Positions 1-11,207 of a stretch of 64,000 nt of DNA are shown one piece after another. Source of the DNA: Neoarius graeffei (lineage: Eukaryota > Chordata > Actinopteri > Siluriformes > Ariidae); NCBI RefSeq assembly GCF_027579695.1, contig NC_083571.1, forward strand, positions 49,214,390 through 49,278,389. Direction: 5' to 3'. Every line of letters starts with the position of its first letter. Position 1 is the first letter of the stretch. Made by a program: the position numbers and the translations under genes. A model generated the notes under the pieces. It saw only the letters and a program-made list of their open reading frames with translations, was not told the origin of the DNA and searched no databases.

Positions 1-812
1 ATAACAGGAACAGAAAAAAAAAGCACACACACACACACAAAAAAAAAAACCACAAGCAGAAGGTTTTGGGTAACAGGAATCACCAAAGAAGGAAAGTGAA
101 CTTAGGACTGTGTTAGAAATTCATAGAGTTCACAAAAACACTAGATGAAAAAATGACAAGTGAAATGTACTCCAATGGGTAAGAACACCACCTGGGAGAG
201 CAGTTATGGCTGGGGCAGAGCCGTGTCCCACAGCCCCACTGGGTTTCTTAAAGCAGGGTGGATCTAACTAGGTGCTGCAGTCCAGGTAGGGATTGGCTAA
301 TAGCAAGAGCTGAGGGTATAACTAGATCCTCCACCTAATTGTGCAGTTTGGCATGGAGTCAGGCTAGAGCTAGATTGCACAAAGATTGGAGCAATAAACA
401 GACTGAAAAAATGTGAGAGAGAACACAGACATCTCCATTCACCAAAGGCAGAGGGTCAGACATCAGCAAGACAGCATCTGGAACTTTGATAGGACAACAC
501 CACAGTCGTGACAGAATATACAGAGCATGCTGCTAGAACGGAGAGTGGACCACCAAGGATGGTGCCAGATATCCAATTCCTTTCAGGCTTCATTTGGGTT
601 GGAAACACCAGTGAAATCTGAATGGTTAAAGTATGAACACATTTTCACAATAAACAAGGGAAGTAGTCAGGCCAGAGAGCATAAGCTGTGTTATGTGGCA
701 ATCATTTATCAAACTCTGATATAGAATGTTATGCAGTTATTAATAGACAAGCAAGTTTTTAGGGTTTATATTTTTTAGTTAACTGCATTTACTATTTTTA
801 TTTATGAAAAAT
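1..812. other. Unassigned upstream sequence
   Basis: The window opens with short A-rich and CA-rich runs and then unique-looking sequence. I found no exon with good splice sites and no repeat I recognise. It is probably an intron of the RhoGEF gene whose first visible coding exon starts at 1406. Confidence 0.5.
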
Positions 813-824
813 AAAATTTCCTGT

Positions 825-1197
825 GGGCGGCACGGTGGTGTAGTGGTTAGCGCTGTCGCCTCACAGCAAGAAGGTCCGGGTTCGAGCCCCGTGGCTGGCG
901 AGGGCCTTTCTGTGCGGAGTTTGCATGTTCTCCCCGTGTCCGCGTGGGTTTCCTCCGGGTGCTCCGGTTTCCCCCACAGTCCAAAGACATGCAGGCTAGG
1001 TTAACTGGTGACTCTAAATTGACTGTAGGTGTGAATGTGAGTGTGAATGGTTGTCTGTGTCTATGTGTCAGCCCTATGATGACCTGGCGACTTGTCCAGG
1101 GTGTACACCGCCTTTCGCCCATAGTCAGCTGGGATAGGCTCCAGCTTGCCTGCGACCCTGTAGGACAGGATAAAGCAGCTAGAGATAATGAGATGAG
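825..1197 (+). mobile_element. tRNA-derived SINE, copy 1 (full length)
   Basis: This is a full-length copy of the main SINE of the window. The 5' end is tRNA-like, with an A-box-type stretch (TGGTGTAGTGG) and a B box (GGGTTCGAGCC). A body of about 270 bp follows, and the tail is built of GATGA units. A 12-bp target-site duplication, AAAATTTCCTGT, flanks it at 813-824 and 1198-1209, so both ends are fixed. It lies in an intron. It has no coding capacity; the short reading frames across it recur in every copy. Confidence 0.93.
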
Positions 1198-1405
1198 AAA
1201 ATTTCCTGTTGGTAACTAGATTTTGACAAAATTCTATTAGTTTTCCTCAAGACTTTTTTGTAGTGGACTCAACATTTGCCTCCTACTGTGTTTAATACAC
1301 CACACAATCACACTGGGGAGTTTTTCTGTCTGCATGCAAGTTGTATAATTATAATGTCCTTTTGTTCATAGCAAATAAGCTTTCCTTTCCCTTCGCCTCA
1401 TTTAG

Positions 1406-1785
1406 CCCACTGAAGCCCCCCTCCCTCCTAAACCACCTCGAAGACGTCACCCAAGCTTTGACCTCCAAGCCCTGCTGGCACCCCGTCGTTCAGCTGCAGC
1501 TACACCAAAGCCAGCAGAGGCGCCGCTTGGTGTGAGCAGCCGCTCATCTCCCCTGTCCTGGCTGGGGAGGAAAGCCGTAGCTGAGCCTATCCTCATGGCA
1601 GGGATTGCGACAGCTGTACCAGGATGGAAGGAAGAGAAAGTTGGAGGAGGGGGTGTGTTGATAAGGGGCGTGGAGGTCAGCAGTAAAGAGGTGGCAGATC
1701 ATACAGGGTTTACCAGACAGCACGTGCTGCTTGGTCGGACCGAAAGAGAGACAGGAGTGGAGAGGCCTGGCACTACGGCGCAGAG
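1406..1785 (+). CDS. arhgef40: RhoGEF exon a: linker before the DH domain
   Basis: The exon follows a pyrimidine tract ending in TTTAG and ends at GAG|GTATGC. Read from 1406 it gives 126 codons plus two bases. The product is proline-, arginine- and serine-rich at first, then contains SSPLSWLGRKAVAEPIL and an IRGVEVSSKEVADHTG segment of the type seen before the DH domain in PLEKHG4/ARHGEF40 proteins. The two leftover bases (AG) join the T at 6141 to make a serine codon, which fixes the frame. This part of the protein is likely unstructured and may carry phosphorylation sites; that is inference. Confidence 0.8.
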
Positions 1786-1917
1786 GTATGCATGTGTTTT
1801 AGAGACTATATGTGGTTTTAAGGATAAGTTTTAATCTGACGTGTAGACTTTGATTATGATTATGGAACTTCATGTTCTGCTTGCTACTTTACAATAGACA
1901 CTGATTCAGGCTATTTC

Positions 1918-1920
<3 letters not shown>

Positions 1921-1968
<48 letters not shown>
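1921..1968. repeat. (GT)n microsatellite
   Basis: An uninterrupted GT dinucleotide run of about 48 bp lies in the intron. It is likely to be length-polymorphic. Confidence 0.95.
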
Positions 1969-1971
<3 letters not shown>

Positions 1972-2049
1972 CATCATGCACTGCCTTCAATGACTTATTT
2001 TATACAGTATGCTCAGTACATTTTGTGGTATAAAAAATAATTAACATGC

Positions 2050-2247
2050 TGAAACCCGAAGCCACAGAAGAAATAGGTTTTATTCAATCTTACAAGATAG
2101 GGCTCTCTCCTTCAGAGAAGCACGTATCTCAACTCTTTCGTGCTCCCTTTATAGCCTGAATATGTGAAAACCTTGAAAGTGGGTGTATGCGCAAACATTA
2201 TCATAACAGATACAGAATGAATGCAAACAGTCACGTACACACACACA

Positions 2248-2278
<31 letters not shown>

Positions 2279-2280
2279 TC
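2050..2280 (-). repeat. LTR-like fragment plus (CA)n
   Basis: On the minus strand, 2050-2150 reads like an LTR end, with an AATAAA signal followed by a short U-rich stretch. I could not find the other end or a clean duplication, so the assignment is weak. A CA dinucleotide tract with interruptions follows at about 2237-2278. Confidence 0.3.
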
Positions 2281-2724
2281 GAGAATAAAAACCTTTGTGG
2301 TTAGATGGTAGAAATTACGCATTTAAAATTTTCTTAAATACTTAAAATTTTCCATTACAATTTGATCTGGCAATGGTTTTGTAGCATCTATATAGTGCCA
2401 GACCAATACTATGAGTTATTGCTCAAAAATATGCCAAAAGACACTTCTTTTAAATTAAAAAATTCAGTTGACTAGATTTATTAGGGAAGTTATTGAAGGT
2501 TTTGGCCAAAAATGAAATTTTTTGAAAAAAAAAAAAGCCTGAAGAGTTTGATTGAAAAAACAAAAACAAACGTAGACTGCTTTTCAGATTTTTCAAGTTT
2601 AGGTCATAAAAAGCATTTTCCCTGACACCCAATTATTTTTGTTTAGTGGACTGAAAGCTACTGAATTCAAATCACAGACTTCCAATTTTATTTATTTTTT
2701 ATTTTTTTTAATAGATTAATAAAT

Positions 2725-3100
2725 GGGCGGCACGGTGGTGTAGTGGTTAGCGCTGTCGCCTCACAGCAAGAAGGTCCGGGTTCGAGCCCCGTGGCCAGCA
2801 AGGGCCTTTCTGTGCGGAGTTTGCATGTTCTCCCCGTGTCCGTGTGGGTTTCCTCCGGGTGCTCCGGTTTCCCCCACAGTCCAAAGACATGCAGGTTAGG
2901 TTAACTGGTGACTCTAAATTGACCATAGATGTGAGTGTGAATGGTTGTCTGTGTCTATGTGTCAGCCCTGTGATGACCTGTCAACTTGTCCAGGGTGTAC
3001 CCCGCCTTTCGCCCGTAGTCAGCTGGGATGGGCTCCAGCTTGCCTGCGACCCTGTAGAAGGATAAAGCGGCTAGAGATAATGAGATGAGATGAGATGAGA
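2725..3100 (+). mobile_element. tRNA-derived SINE, copy 2
   Basis: Full-length copy with the tRNA-like head and GATGA-type tail. TTAATAAAT flanks it at 2716-2724 and 3101-3109, and the next SINE starts straight after the second flank. It sits inside repeat R1. Confidence 0.9.
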
Positions 3101-3109
3101 TTAATAAAT

Positions 3110-3500
3110 GGGCGGCACAGTGGTGTAGTGGTTAGCGCTGTCACCTCACAGCAAGAAGGTCCGGGTTCGAGCCCCATGGCCAGCAAGGGCCTTTCTGTGT
3201 GGAGTTTGCATGTTCTCCCCGTGTCCGCGTGGGTTTCCTCCGGGTGCTCCGGTTTCCCCCACAGTCCAAAGACATGCAGGTTAGGTTAACTGGTGACTCT
3301 AAATTGACCATAGATGTGAGTGTGAATGGTTGTCTGTGTCTATGTGTCAGCCCTGTGATGACCTGTCAACTTGTCCAGGGTGTACCCCGCCTTTCGCCCG
3401 TAGTCAGCTGGGATAGGCTCCAGCTTGCCTGCGACCCTGTAGAACAGGATAAAGCGGCTAGAGATAATGAGATGAGATTAGATGATGAGATGTGATGAGA
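3110..3500 (+). mobile_element. tRNA-derived SINE, copy 3
   Basis: Full-length copy in tandem with copy 2. It is followed by an AATAAAT target remnant (3503-3509) and a degenerate GATGA-type tail. The nearly identical body (both carry the same CATAGATGTGAGTG variant) suggests that copies 2 and 3 come from the same subfamily or from one local duplication. Confidence 0.9.
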
Positions 3501-3659
3501 ATAATAAATGGATTTAGGGCCACATGGCCATAAATTCTGCCCTATTTTTTTCTTGCTTCACCATGATGCAATTCAAGATACTACATCATGTATCACATGG
3601 TGGGCTTTCCCCGTTTGCGCAAGGCATTGTGGGATACAAATTTGAAACGGGAGAGAACA

Positions 3660-3830
3660 ATGGAGGACGTGAGTGTGCGAATGAAACCGGAAAGATCAAC
3701 TACAGTAACAGAAAGCATGAAGAAAAGATGTTATGTTGCGAAGGAAAGGAAATGCAAGACCAAACTAATATCGGCGGTCAGCGAGCACCTCAGTGTGATC
3801 AGCTGTTCGTTTAGCGACAGAATGATGTAA
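3660..3830 (+). pseudogene. Short R1-encoded frame (MEDVSVRMK...)
   Basis: A 56-residue frame starts MEDVSVRMK and is rich in K, R and E (a VTES...KKR.YVAKER core). The copy at 46729-46887 keeps the same start and core, then ends differently after an indel. The shared N-terminus indicates that the repeat once carried a protein-coding start. I do not recognise a function and this copy is probably not functional. Confidence 0.35.
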
Positions 3831-4190
3831 CTGTCAGTGTATGGTCAATGTAAACCTGTAGATGGCAGTAATGCAACACTGGATGTCAGCTGCCGTTAAA
3901 CCCAAAAGAAGGAAAAGAAGAAGAAGGTAAACCTGCGCATGCATACATGGACTTCCTCTGTCTGCTTGATTGCGCGACGCAAGTGATTTTATGCACGTTA
4001 TTTGCTTGGGAATCCCCTCAAATTAAGTAACTTACCAGCCACAAAATGGCCTGAGTTTTTTTTTTTTTTAGATATTACAAAAATAAACATATATCACAAT
4101 GACCAAATTTCAGAGGGAACTAAATTTCACCAATTTTATGAACTCGAAAGGCTGTCTACTTTTAAATGGGCCTATATTTCTTTACAAATA

Positions 4191-4814
4191 ATATTAATAG
4201 TAATAATAATTAGAAAGTGATTATCATACCTTGATGGATGGTGGCTCCAGTCGAGCCATGATAGAAGAAAATAGGGACCATGGTACAAAGCAAGGAGTGA
4301 GAAGTGCTTTAACTTATTAGAGGCAGAGGTCTGTTTTTGGCTTTGTAGGCAAGCATCATTATTGTAAATCTGATATATCCAGCTACAGGAAGACAGTGCA
4401 GGATTCATAGCAATGGGAGAACTTGCGGAGCTTGAAAACAAGTTGTGCAGCTGCATTTGGGATCAGCTCCACAGGAGTACAAGAATTGAAATTACAAGGA
4501 CTGGAAAAAGAAAAACCCTGAGCAGCCTCTGTTTGATAGAAATGAACAGATGGTGTAAATGAGAAACCCACATGACCAAGTCAGATTAGAGATGTGAGGC
4601 AAGAAAGGTAGCTTGCTGTCCAGGTCTACCCCAAGGTTGTGTGCAGTGACAGATGGTAAGTGACTGAACACAGCTGTTTTGAATGTGGTCGGTACATGAT
4701 TAAAAAAACAGCAAAACAAGAGCTCAAACAAGGTAGGTAAGCCCAGCCAAAAGATGTATGCAACATTTTTTTTTCCTATCATAGAAAGAAAGTAAACAAT
4801 TCTACTGTACTGCA
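4191..4814. other. Intronic sequence, nothing recognised
   Basis: AT-rich unique-looking sequence. No exon with convincing splice sites and no repeat recognised. Confidence 0.5.
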
Positions 4815-4819
4815 TGTAA

Positions 4820-5785
4820 AGCTATAGTCACACTACAGCTTGAGATGCTTTGCGATGGGTTATTGATGAAAATGAGGTGTTTTGGTGATAATGCATGGCG
4901 ATATACAGGTGAGCTAAAAGTTGTGGTCACACAGCAGGCAAACACTTGACTGTCATGCCTTCGCGTGCTCAAGTGGCCACACTTGCTCACAGGACCCAGT
5001 CATTATGGGAAACACCTGATGCTGATTTGAACACAATCAGCACATGCATATAAGGACGCTGTTTTCAGAGGCTTTGCAAAGTATTATCATCATCACTGTC
5101 ATGTTTGTTTCTAGCCATATTTATGACTCTGGTTAAATTCATGGCTTTATGACGCTGCTTTCTGTTTTGGTTTTGTTTGTGTTTTGGTTTTGTAAATATC
5201 ACACCTGCTAATAAACACTCTTCCTGCACTTAGATCCATCTACTGCCACACACCTGACAGAATACTTGCAAAGTCTCTGTGAAAACAGCATCCTTAAATA
5301 CACGTGCTGATTGCGGTCAAATCAGCATCAGGTGTTTCCCATTACGACTGGGTCCCAAAAGCACGCACAACCTGCTCCGAAGGATCCCTGCTTGTAAACG
5401 ATCCCTGATTGTCTTGGCGAAGGTTACGCTATGCCGAGCTGCTGTGTTGATGAGGCCCCCGTGAGCATCGGGGACATGGATTCGAGACAATTACATCTCA
5501 AGAGGCTCGGCGAAGGTTCCCCAAGCTTCGGGAAATATTCCCAAACCGATCTGCGAGCATTTGCCACTTAGTTTGCCAACAAAAACATTGGCACTAAATT
5601 TCAATGCGTGCATTGAAATTTTTTGCAATGTTTTTGGCCACTCACAAGGTGGAGACACCAAACAACAACTTGCGAAGCTTGGAGAACATTTGCCGTGCAT
5701 CACACGATGGGTGACAGTGCTACCAATTTTTAATCACCAAGTATTCGCAAATCCATCATGAGTTGTAGTGTGACCAGGGCCTAAC
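4820..5785. mobile_element. Fold-back DNA element with inverted arms
   Basis: The ends carry matching inverted CACACTACA motifs (about 4830 and 5770). Inner arms are also inverted: ACCCAGTCATTATGGGAAAC near 5005 answers the reverse complement near 5335-5350, and GCTTTGCAAAGTATT near 5070 is mirrored near 5265. The interior codes for nothing convincing. It is probably a non-autonomous DNA transposon; the superfamily is unknown. The loop of the palindrome contains an LTR-like insert at 5097-5259. Confidence 0.6.
5097..5259 (+). mobile_element. Short LTR-like insert
   Basis: It begins TGTCATG and ends CCTGACA, so the tips are inverted TGTCA/TGACA. An AATAAA signal is followed by CACTCTTCCTGCACTTAG, which resembles the matching part of the solo LTR at 36775-37136. 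At 163 bp it is short for a Ty3/gypsy-type LTR and I see no 5-bp duplication, so an internally deleted solo LTR is the best guess. Confidence 0.45.
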
Positions 5786-6140
5786 AGACAAGGAGCAGCT
5801 TTTCTCCAAGTGCCTAATGGCTACACTAAAACCCTGTATAATATATGCACACTTCATCTTCTATCTAAGATAAATAATTTGTGAAAGGACTGCATGTTTA
5901 CCAGCCTCTTGCCTCTGTGGGATTATGTACTATTTCTCTCCAGGGCTGGCAGGTCTGTAGTACACTACAGTAGATAACCAATTTAGAAATAAGGTAGCAG
6001 ACATGCCCAAATAACTGTCACAGAGTCTAGTCCCTTGTAGTATGAACTTGCATTGTTGTTGTATCTGAGAAAATGAACCCATCACTAATATAAACAGTAC
6101 TCTTACAGTCTATTTCTCTCATTCTGTTTTGCTTTCTTAG
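5786..6140. other. Intronic sequence before exon b
   Basis: No repeat or gene recognised, except the pyrimidine tract and AG acceptor (6139-6140) that start the next exon. Confidence 0.6.
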
Positions 6141-6390
6141 TAAGTTGTATCTGCAGTGGTGTCGGTTGGTCAATTCGGAAAGACAGTATGTAGCTCTTCT
6201 AAAGGCTGTGGAGGAGACTTACCTCCCTCTGCTGGACTGTACTGATACACCACTCTGTCTGAGAGGAAAGGCTGACTCAATCTTCTCCAACTGGACCAGC
6301 CTTGCCACTTTTCATTCGCAGCTACTCCTTCCCGCCATCGAGGGTGCCCTCTCTCAAACACTACAGCAAACTGACTGCTTCAGCAAATAT
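6141..6390 (+). CDS. arhgef40: RhoGEF exon b: first half of the DH domain
   Basis: The acceptor TTTCTTAG ends at 6140 and the donor TAT|GTAAG starts at 6391. After the split serine codon the exon encodes 83 codons with SERQYVALLKAVEETYLPLL, the typical opening of a DH domain (conserved region 1), then LRGKADSIFSNWTSLATFHSQ, matching the helix in which DH proteins carry an IF-N-hxxL-x-FH pattern. It ends CFSKY in phase 0, to be joined to RDQLLQYSHY of the next exon. DH domains contact switch regions of the Rho GTPase with these helices. Confidence 0.88.
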
Positions 6391-7080
6391 GTAAGTTTTT
6401 GTTTCTGTATTTGTAAACACTCTCTGCATTTCAGGATTTTTCCTTTTGACTGAACAGTGCATCTCCTTTATCATGAGTGGCTAGCTAATGGCAAGGGGTC
6501 AATGAGTATTTGTTAAAGGTAATCCCAGAACTAGTGATGCACTGTTTGTTTGTTTGTCTTTTGGACCATTTTTGTTATTACAGTTCTGACTATGAGCCAT
6601 GATAGCAATCAAATACTCTACAGTGCTGACTCAGGAAACTTCTATTGCATGATTCTGCATATCATAAGGGCATGTTAGTGGCCTGTTTTAAAGGGGAACT
6701 GAAGTCATTTTTAAACTTGCTTTATTTCTTAATTAACGTGTTATTCAATTATTTTTCTGTTTTATTAACCTTATATTGTGACTCTTATTGGCATATTATA
6801 CAACCCCGATTCCAAAAAAGTTGGGACAAAGTACAAATTGTAAATAAAAACGGAATGCAATAATTTACAAATCTCAAAAACTGATATTGTATTCACAATA
6901 GAACATAGACAACATATCAAATGTCGAAAGTGAGACATTTTGAAATTTCATGCCAAATATTGGCTCAATTGAAATTTCATGAAAGTTGGGACAGGGGCAA
7001 TAAGAGGCTGGAAAAGTTAAAGGTACAAAAAAGGAACAGCTGGAGGACCAAATTGCAACTCATTAGGTCAATTGGCAATA

Positions 7081-8683
7081 CAGTGGTGCTTGAAAGTTTG
7101 TGAACCCTTTAGAATTTTCTCTATTTCTGCATAAATATGACCTAAAATGTCATCAGATTTTCACACAAGTCCTAAAAGTAGATAAAGAGAACCCAGTTAA
7201 AAAAATGACACAAAAATATTATACTTGGGCATTTATTTATTGAGGAAAATGATCCAATATTACATATCTGTGAGTGGCAAAAGTATGTGAACCTTTGCTT
7301 TCAGTATCTGGTGTGACACCCTTGTGCAGCAATAACTGAAACTAAATGTTTCCGGTAAGTGTTGATCAGTCCTGCTTGGAGGAATTTTAGCCCATTCCTC
7401 CATACAGAATAGCTTCAACTCTGGGATGTTGGTGGGTTTCCTCACATGAACTGCTCACTTCAGGTCCTTCCACAACATTTTGATTGGATTAAGGTCAGGA
7501 CTTTGACTTGGCCATTCCAAAACATTCACTTTATTCTTCTTTAACCATTCTTTGGTAGAACGACTTGTGTGCTTAGAATCGTTGTCTTGCTGCATGACCC
7601 ACCTTCTCTTGAGATTCAGTTCATGGACAGATGTCCTGACATTTTCCTTTAGAATTTGCTGGTATAATTCAGAATTCATTGTTCCATCAATGATGGCAAG
7701 ACGTCCTGGCCCAGATGCAGCAAAACAGGCCCAAACCATGATACTACCCCCAACATATTTCACAGATGGGATAAGGTTCTTATGCTGGAATGCAGTGTTT
7801 TCCTTTCTCCAAACATAACGCTTCTCATTTAAATCAAAAAGTTCTATTTTGGTCTCATCCATCCACAAAACATTTTTCCAGTAGCCTTCTGGCTTGTCCA
7901 TGTGATCTTTAGCAAACTGCAGACGAGCAGCAATGTTCTTTTTGGAGAGCAGTGGCTTTCTCCTTGCAACCCTGCCATGCACACCATTGTTGTTCAGCAT
8001 TCTCCTGATGGTGGACTCATGAACATTTATATTAGCCAATGTGAGAGAGGCCTTCAGTTGCTTAGAAGTTACCCTGGGGTCCTTTGTGACCTCGACGACT
8101 GTTACACACCTTGCTCTTGGAGTGATTTTTGTTGGTTGACTGCTCCTGGGGAGGGTAACAATGGTCTTGAATTTCCTCCATTTGTACACAATCTGTCTGA
8201 CTGTGGATTGGTGGAGTCCAAACTCTTTAGAGATGATTTTGTAAGCTTTTCCAGCCTGATGAGCATCAACAACGCTTTTTCTGAGGTCCTCAGAAATCTC
8301 CTTTGTTCATGCCATGATACACTTCCACAAACATGTGTTGTGAAGATCAGACTTTGATAGATCCCTGTTCTTTAAATAAAACAGGGTGCCCACTTACACC
8401 TGATTGTCATCCCATTGATTGAAAACACCTGACTCTAATTTCACCTTCAAATTAACTGCTAATCCTAGAGGTTCACATACTTTTGCCACTGACAGATAGG
8501 TAATATTGGGTCATTTTCCTCAATAAATAAATGACCAAGTATAATATTTTTGTCTCATTTGTTTTAACTAGGTTCTCTTTATCTACTTTTAGGACTCGTG
8601 TGAAAATCTGATGATCTTTTAGGTCATATTTATGCAGAAATATAGAAAATTCTAACGGGTTCACAAACTTTCAAGCACCACTG
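7081..8683 (-). mobile_element. Tc1-like element family A, copy 1
   Basis: Long inverted repeats of about 210 bp begin CAGTGGTGCTTGAAAG and end with the reverse complement; TA flanks both sides (7079-7080, 8684-8685). It lies in the left arm region of the family B Tc1, just before that element's transposase frame. The transposase runs on the minus strand (about 8307 down to 7290) and is dead: the third codon is TGA, and a second TGA follows the MLWKDLK motif. The longest open part, 7455-8189, keeps DETKIELF, QQDNDSKHT and SPDLNPI motifs of the DDE core. Confidence 0.92.
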
Positions 8684-9055
8684 TAGGTCATTAACATGAC
8701 TGGGTATAAAAAGAGCATCTTGGAGTGGCAGCGGCTCTCAGAAGTAAAGATGGGAAGAGGATCACCAATCCCCCTAATTCTGCACCGACAAATAGTGGCG
8801 CAATATCAGAAAGGAGTTCGACAGTGTAAAATTGCAAAGAGTTTGAACATATCATCATCTACAGTGCATAATATCATCAAAAGATTCAGAGAATCTGGAA
8901 GAATCTCTGTGCGTAAGGGTCAAGGCCGGAAAACCATACTGGGTGCCCATGATCTTCGGGCCCTTATACGGCACTGCATCACATACAGGCATGCTTCTGT
9001 ATTGGAAATCACAAAACGGGCTCAGGAATATTTCCAGAGAACATTATCTGTGAAC

Positions 9056-10738
9056 CAGTGGCGGATGCTGGTTTTTAAAACAGGGGAAGCCCATTTTACG
9101 CATTCATCGTAAAACCTGTAGGCCGGATATCAAAGCTTAGAAAGGTGTGCCCCATTAGCATAGTGAACTAGACAACCCCACCTAGTGGCAGAAAGTATTT
9201 TTGCTTGTACATTTCATGTTATAGTCTGGCTTGCCAGGCTAGTGCCTCATATCCTTAATCAAAAATATCAAACATCCAAAAATCACTGGCTATTCAACGA
9301 AGAGCCTTGAACATCATACCCTGATATGCAACAGAGAGTCTTTAACACAACACCCAGCTGTGCAACACATCCTTGAACATCTTCTGCAACACAGTCTGGA
9401 AATTCATAACCAGGTAGGCTATGCAACACACAGAACCTTGAATATTATACCCAGGTATAACCTATAACACAGAGCCCACCATTCTCTTAACATTACTGAA
9501 CAATATACACACTTCAGATTCATGAACATTATATGATGCACACTATTTATACACAAATTCTGCCCTCCGCTCCTTTTCCAGAAAATGGTCTGTGATCCCA
9601 GACAGCTAAGTCTTGCACATGAAGTGACATGCTCATTGCTCGTTTCATGCCTTTTGCAAGCCCTTTTGAAATTCACCAGGTCCCCAAACCCATCTTTTGA
9701 CCAAACTAAATTTCCCTGAGAGGGCTTCATCAAAAGACATGGCCAACAGTACATTTTATTAGTCACAGGAGACCCAGTCAACCAGTTCACATTTTCATAC
9801 CAAGACACCTGAAAAGACCTGTTGTGACCTACTGATTTTTGAATGAGATTAAGCTTGGGCTTTGGTCTGCCTTGCTCTTTAATTCTCACTTTCTCCTCAT
9901 ATGGCAGTGTCAAAACGTTTTGACAAAAGCATGTCCACGATGTTTGCCATTATAGCAGATAGATACCAGCTGTTAGCAGCTAGCACTGCAGATCCCAATA
10001 AGGCTCAAGCTAGCCTACAACCACGTTGATTGAACTACAAATGAAATAAACGAGTGAATTCACGAATGATCAAACTGATAGAATGGATGAAAGTTAACGG
10101 AGCACAACGAGTAATATTTACATTTGCAGAGTAATGTACAGAGACATCAATGAGAAGAAACGTTTATATGAAAAGAAATTCGGACAGCACTTTGGCACAC
10201 GACTACACTTTCTCAACATCCGCTAGGGACTGACTGATCATGCTTCCGTGTTCCTCGCCGAAGTACAGCAACCCCGCCCTCCTCATGTCTTTCAAACGCC
10301 ACCTCCAATAATCCTTTATCAGCCCGGCTTCTGGCCCTCCCAATGTCTCGTTTACCCCCAGAGATACCCGGCTTCCCCGGAAGTGACGATTTTGTCGATT
10401 TTAACCAATAACAACTAGCCGAAATTAGCTGTTCAGAGCCATCTCGTAGACTGCAACGGATACCCGGCTGCCAGTCCATAGAGCCCATTGAAATAAGAAA
10501 GGTTACAGCCTGGCAGCAAAGGTGATTCTCGTAGCGAACTGCAAGTTCGTCAGACATCACTCAAATAAGTTACAGGATGACATAGGGATAGTTATGAACA
10601 TAAATACAATCTTGGGCATATTTTATGTTATGCAAGTTATTGTTTTAATGAGAATTCAACGTCGTAGACGCCGCAGTTTGGGGAGAGAATTTTAGGGGAA
10701 GTTCGGCTTCCCTTGTTGTCTCTGAGAAATCGCCCCTG
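9056..10738 (-). mobile_element. hAT-family DNA transposon
   Basis: The element starts CAGTGGCGGATG and ends in CGCCCCTG, an imperfect inverted pair of the CAG-type tips used by hAT elements. An exact 8-bp duplication CTGTGAAC flanks it (9048-9055, 10739-10746), and the duplicated bases are single in the intact family B copy. At 1683 bp it is too short for a full hAT transposase; only an N-terminal zinc-finger part is recognisable on the minus strand. Confidence 0.88.
9419..9913 (-). pseudogene. hAT transposase fragment, TTF-type zinc finger
   Basis: The 164-residue minus-strand frame contains FQVSWYENVNWL, MYCWPCLLM and FKRACKRHETSNEHVTS. This spacing of W, C, C, H and H is that of the TTF-type (ZMYM1-like) zinc finger at the N-terminus of many hAT transposases, where it binds DNA. 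The catalytic RNase H-like and dimerisation regions are missing. The frame then runs into unrelated sequence, so it is a remnant. Confidence 0.7.
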
Positions 10739-11129
10739 CTGTGAACACAATTCACCATGCCATCCGCTGTTGCCAGCTAAAACTCTGTAGTTCAAAGAAG
10801 AAGCCATATCTAAACATGATCCAGAAGCGCAGACGTCTTCTCTGGGCCAAGGCTCATTTAAAATGGACTGTGGCAAAGTGGAAAACTGTTCTGTGGTCAG
10901 ACGAATCAAAATTTGAAGTTCTTTATGGAAATCAGGGACGCCGTGTCATTCAGACTAAAGAGGAGAAGGACGACCCAAGTTATCATCAGCGCTCAGTTCA
11001 GAAGCCTGCATCTCTGATGGTATGGAGTTGCATTAGTGTATGTGGCATGGGCAGCTTACACATCTGATAATAAAAGAAAGTAGGTCTGCACACTGCTAGA
11101 TACGCTCCAAAAAATAAACTTTATTTAAT

Positions 11130-11172
11130 TAAAACAAGCAACGTTTCGATCACCCTGGATCTTCATCAAGCA
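11130..11172 (-). ncRNA. Hammerhead-like core, left arm (variant)
   Basis: On the minus strand the left arm carries the same motif as the right arm (stem II with GATC pairing GATC, then GAAACG), but the first core block reads TTGATGA instead of CTGATGA. A changed C in this block would be expected to impair cleavage. Confidence 0.35.
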
Positions 11173-11207
11173 TATGGGTAACAGGAAGAGGCTGTGGCCT
11201 ATATCAC

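Larger units (their letters stand above)
2570..4190 (+). mobile_element. Repeat family R1, copy 1, hosting two SINEs
   Basis: About 130 bp (2570-2700) and about 660 bp (3509-4170) match the same two blocks around 44940-45080 and 46580-47310, so this is one dispersed element. In both copies SINEs interrupt it at the same point. A near-perfect palindrome around TTTAGGGCCA lies at the junction. A short frame starting MEDVSVRMK (3660-3830, 56 aa) is shared with the second copy but diverges and stops early. I do not know the superfamily; class II DNA transposon is a guess. Confidence 0.6.

Noticed and set aside
840..900. tRNA gene in the SINE heads
   Set aside because: A- and B-box-like promoter elements are present, but the cloverleaf is not intact and the sequence continues into the SINE body.
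2450..2632. 60-aa minus-strand frame in repeat R1 (phenylalanine-rich)
   Set aside because: A/T-run translation without similarity between the R1 copies.
7552..8357. Plus-strand frames antisense to Tc1 family A transposases (also near 23271, 53681 and 54026)
   Set aside because: They are opposite-strand shadows of the transposase and repeat in every copy without independent conservation.
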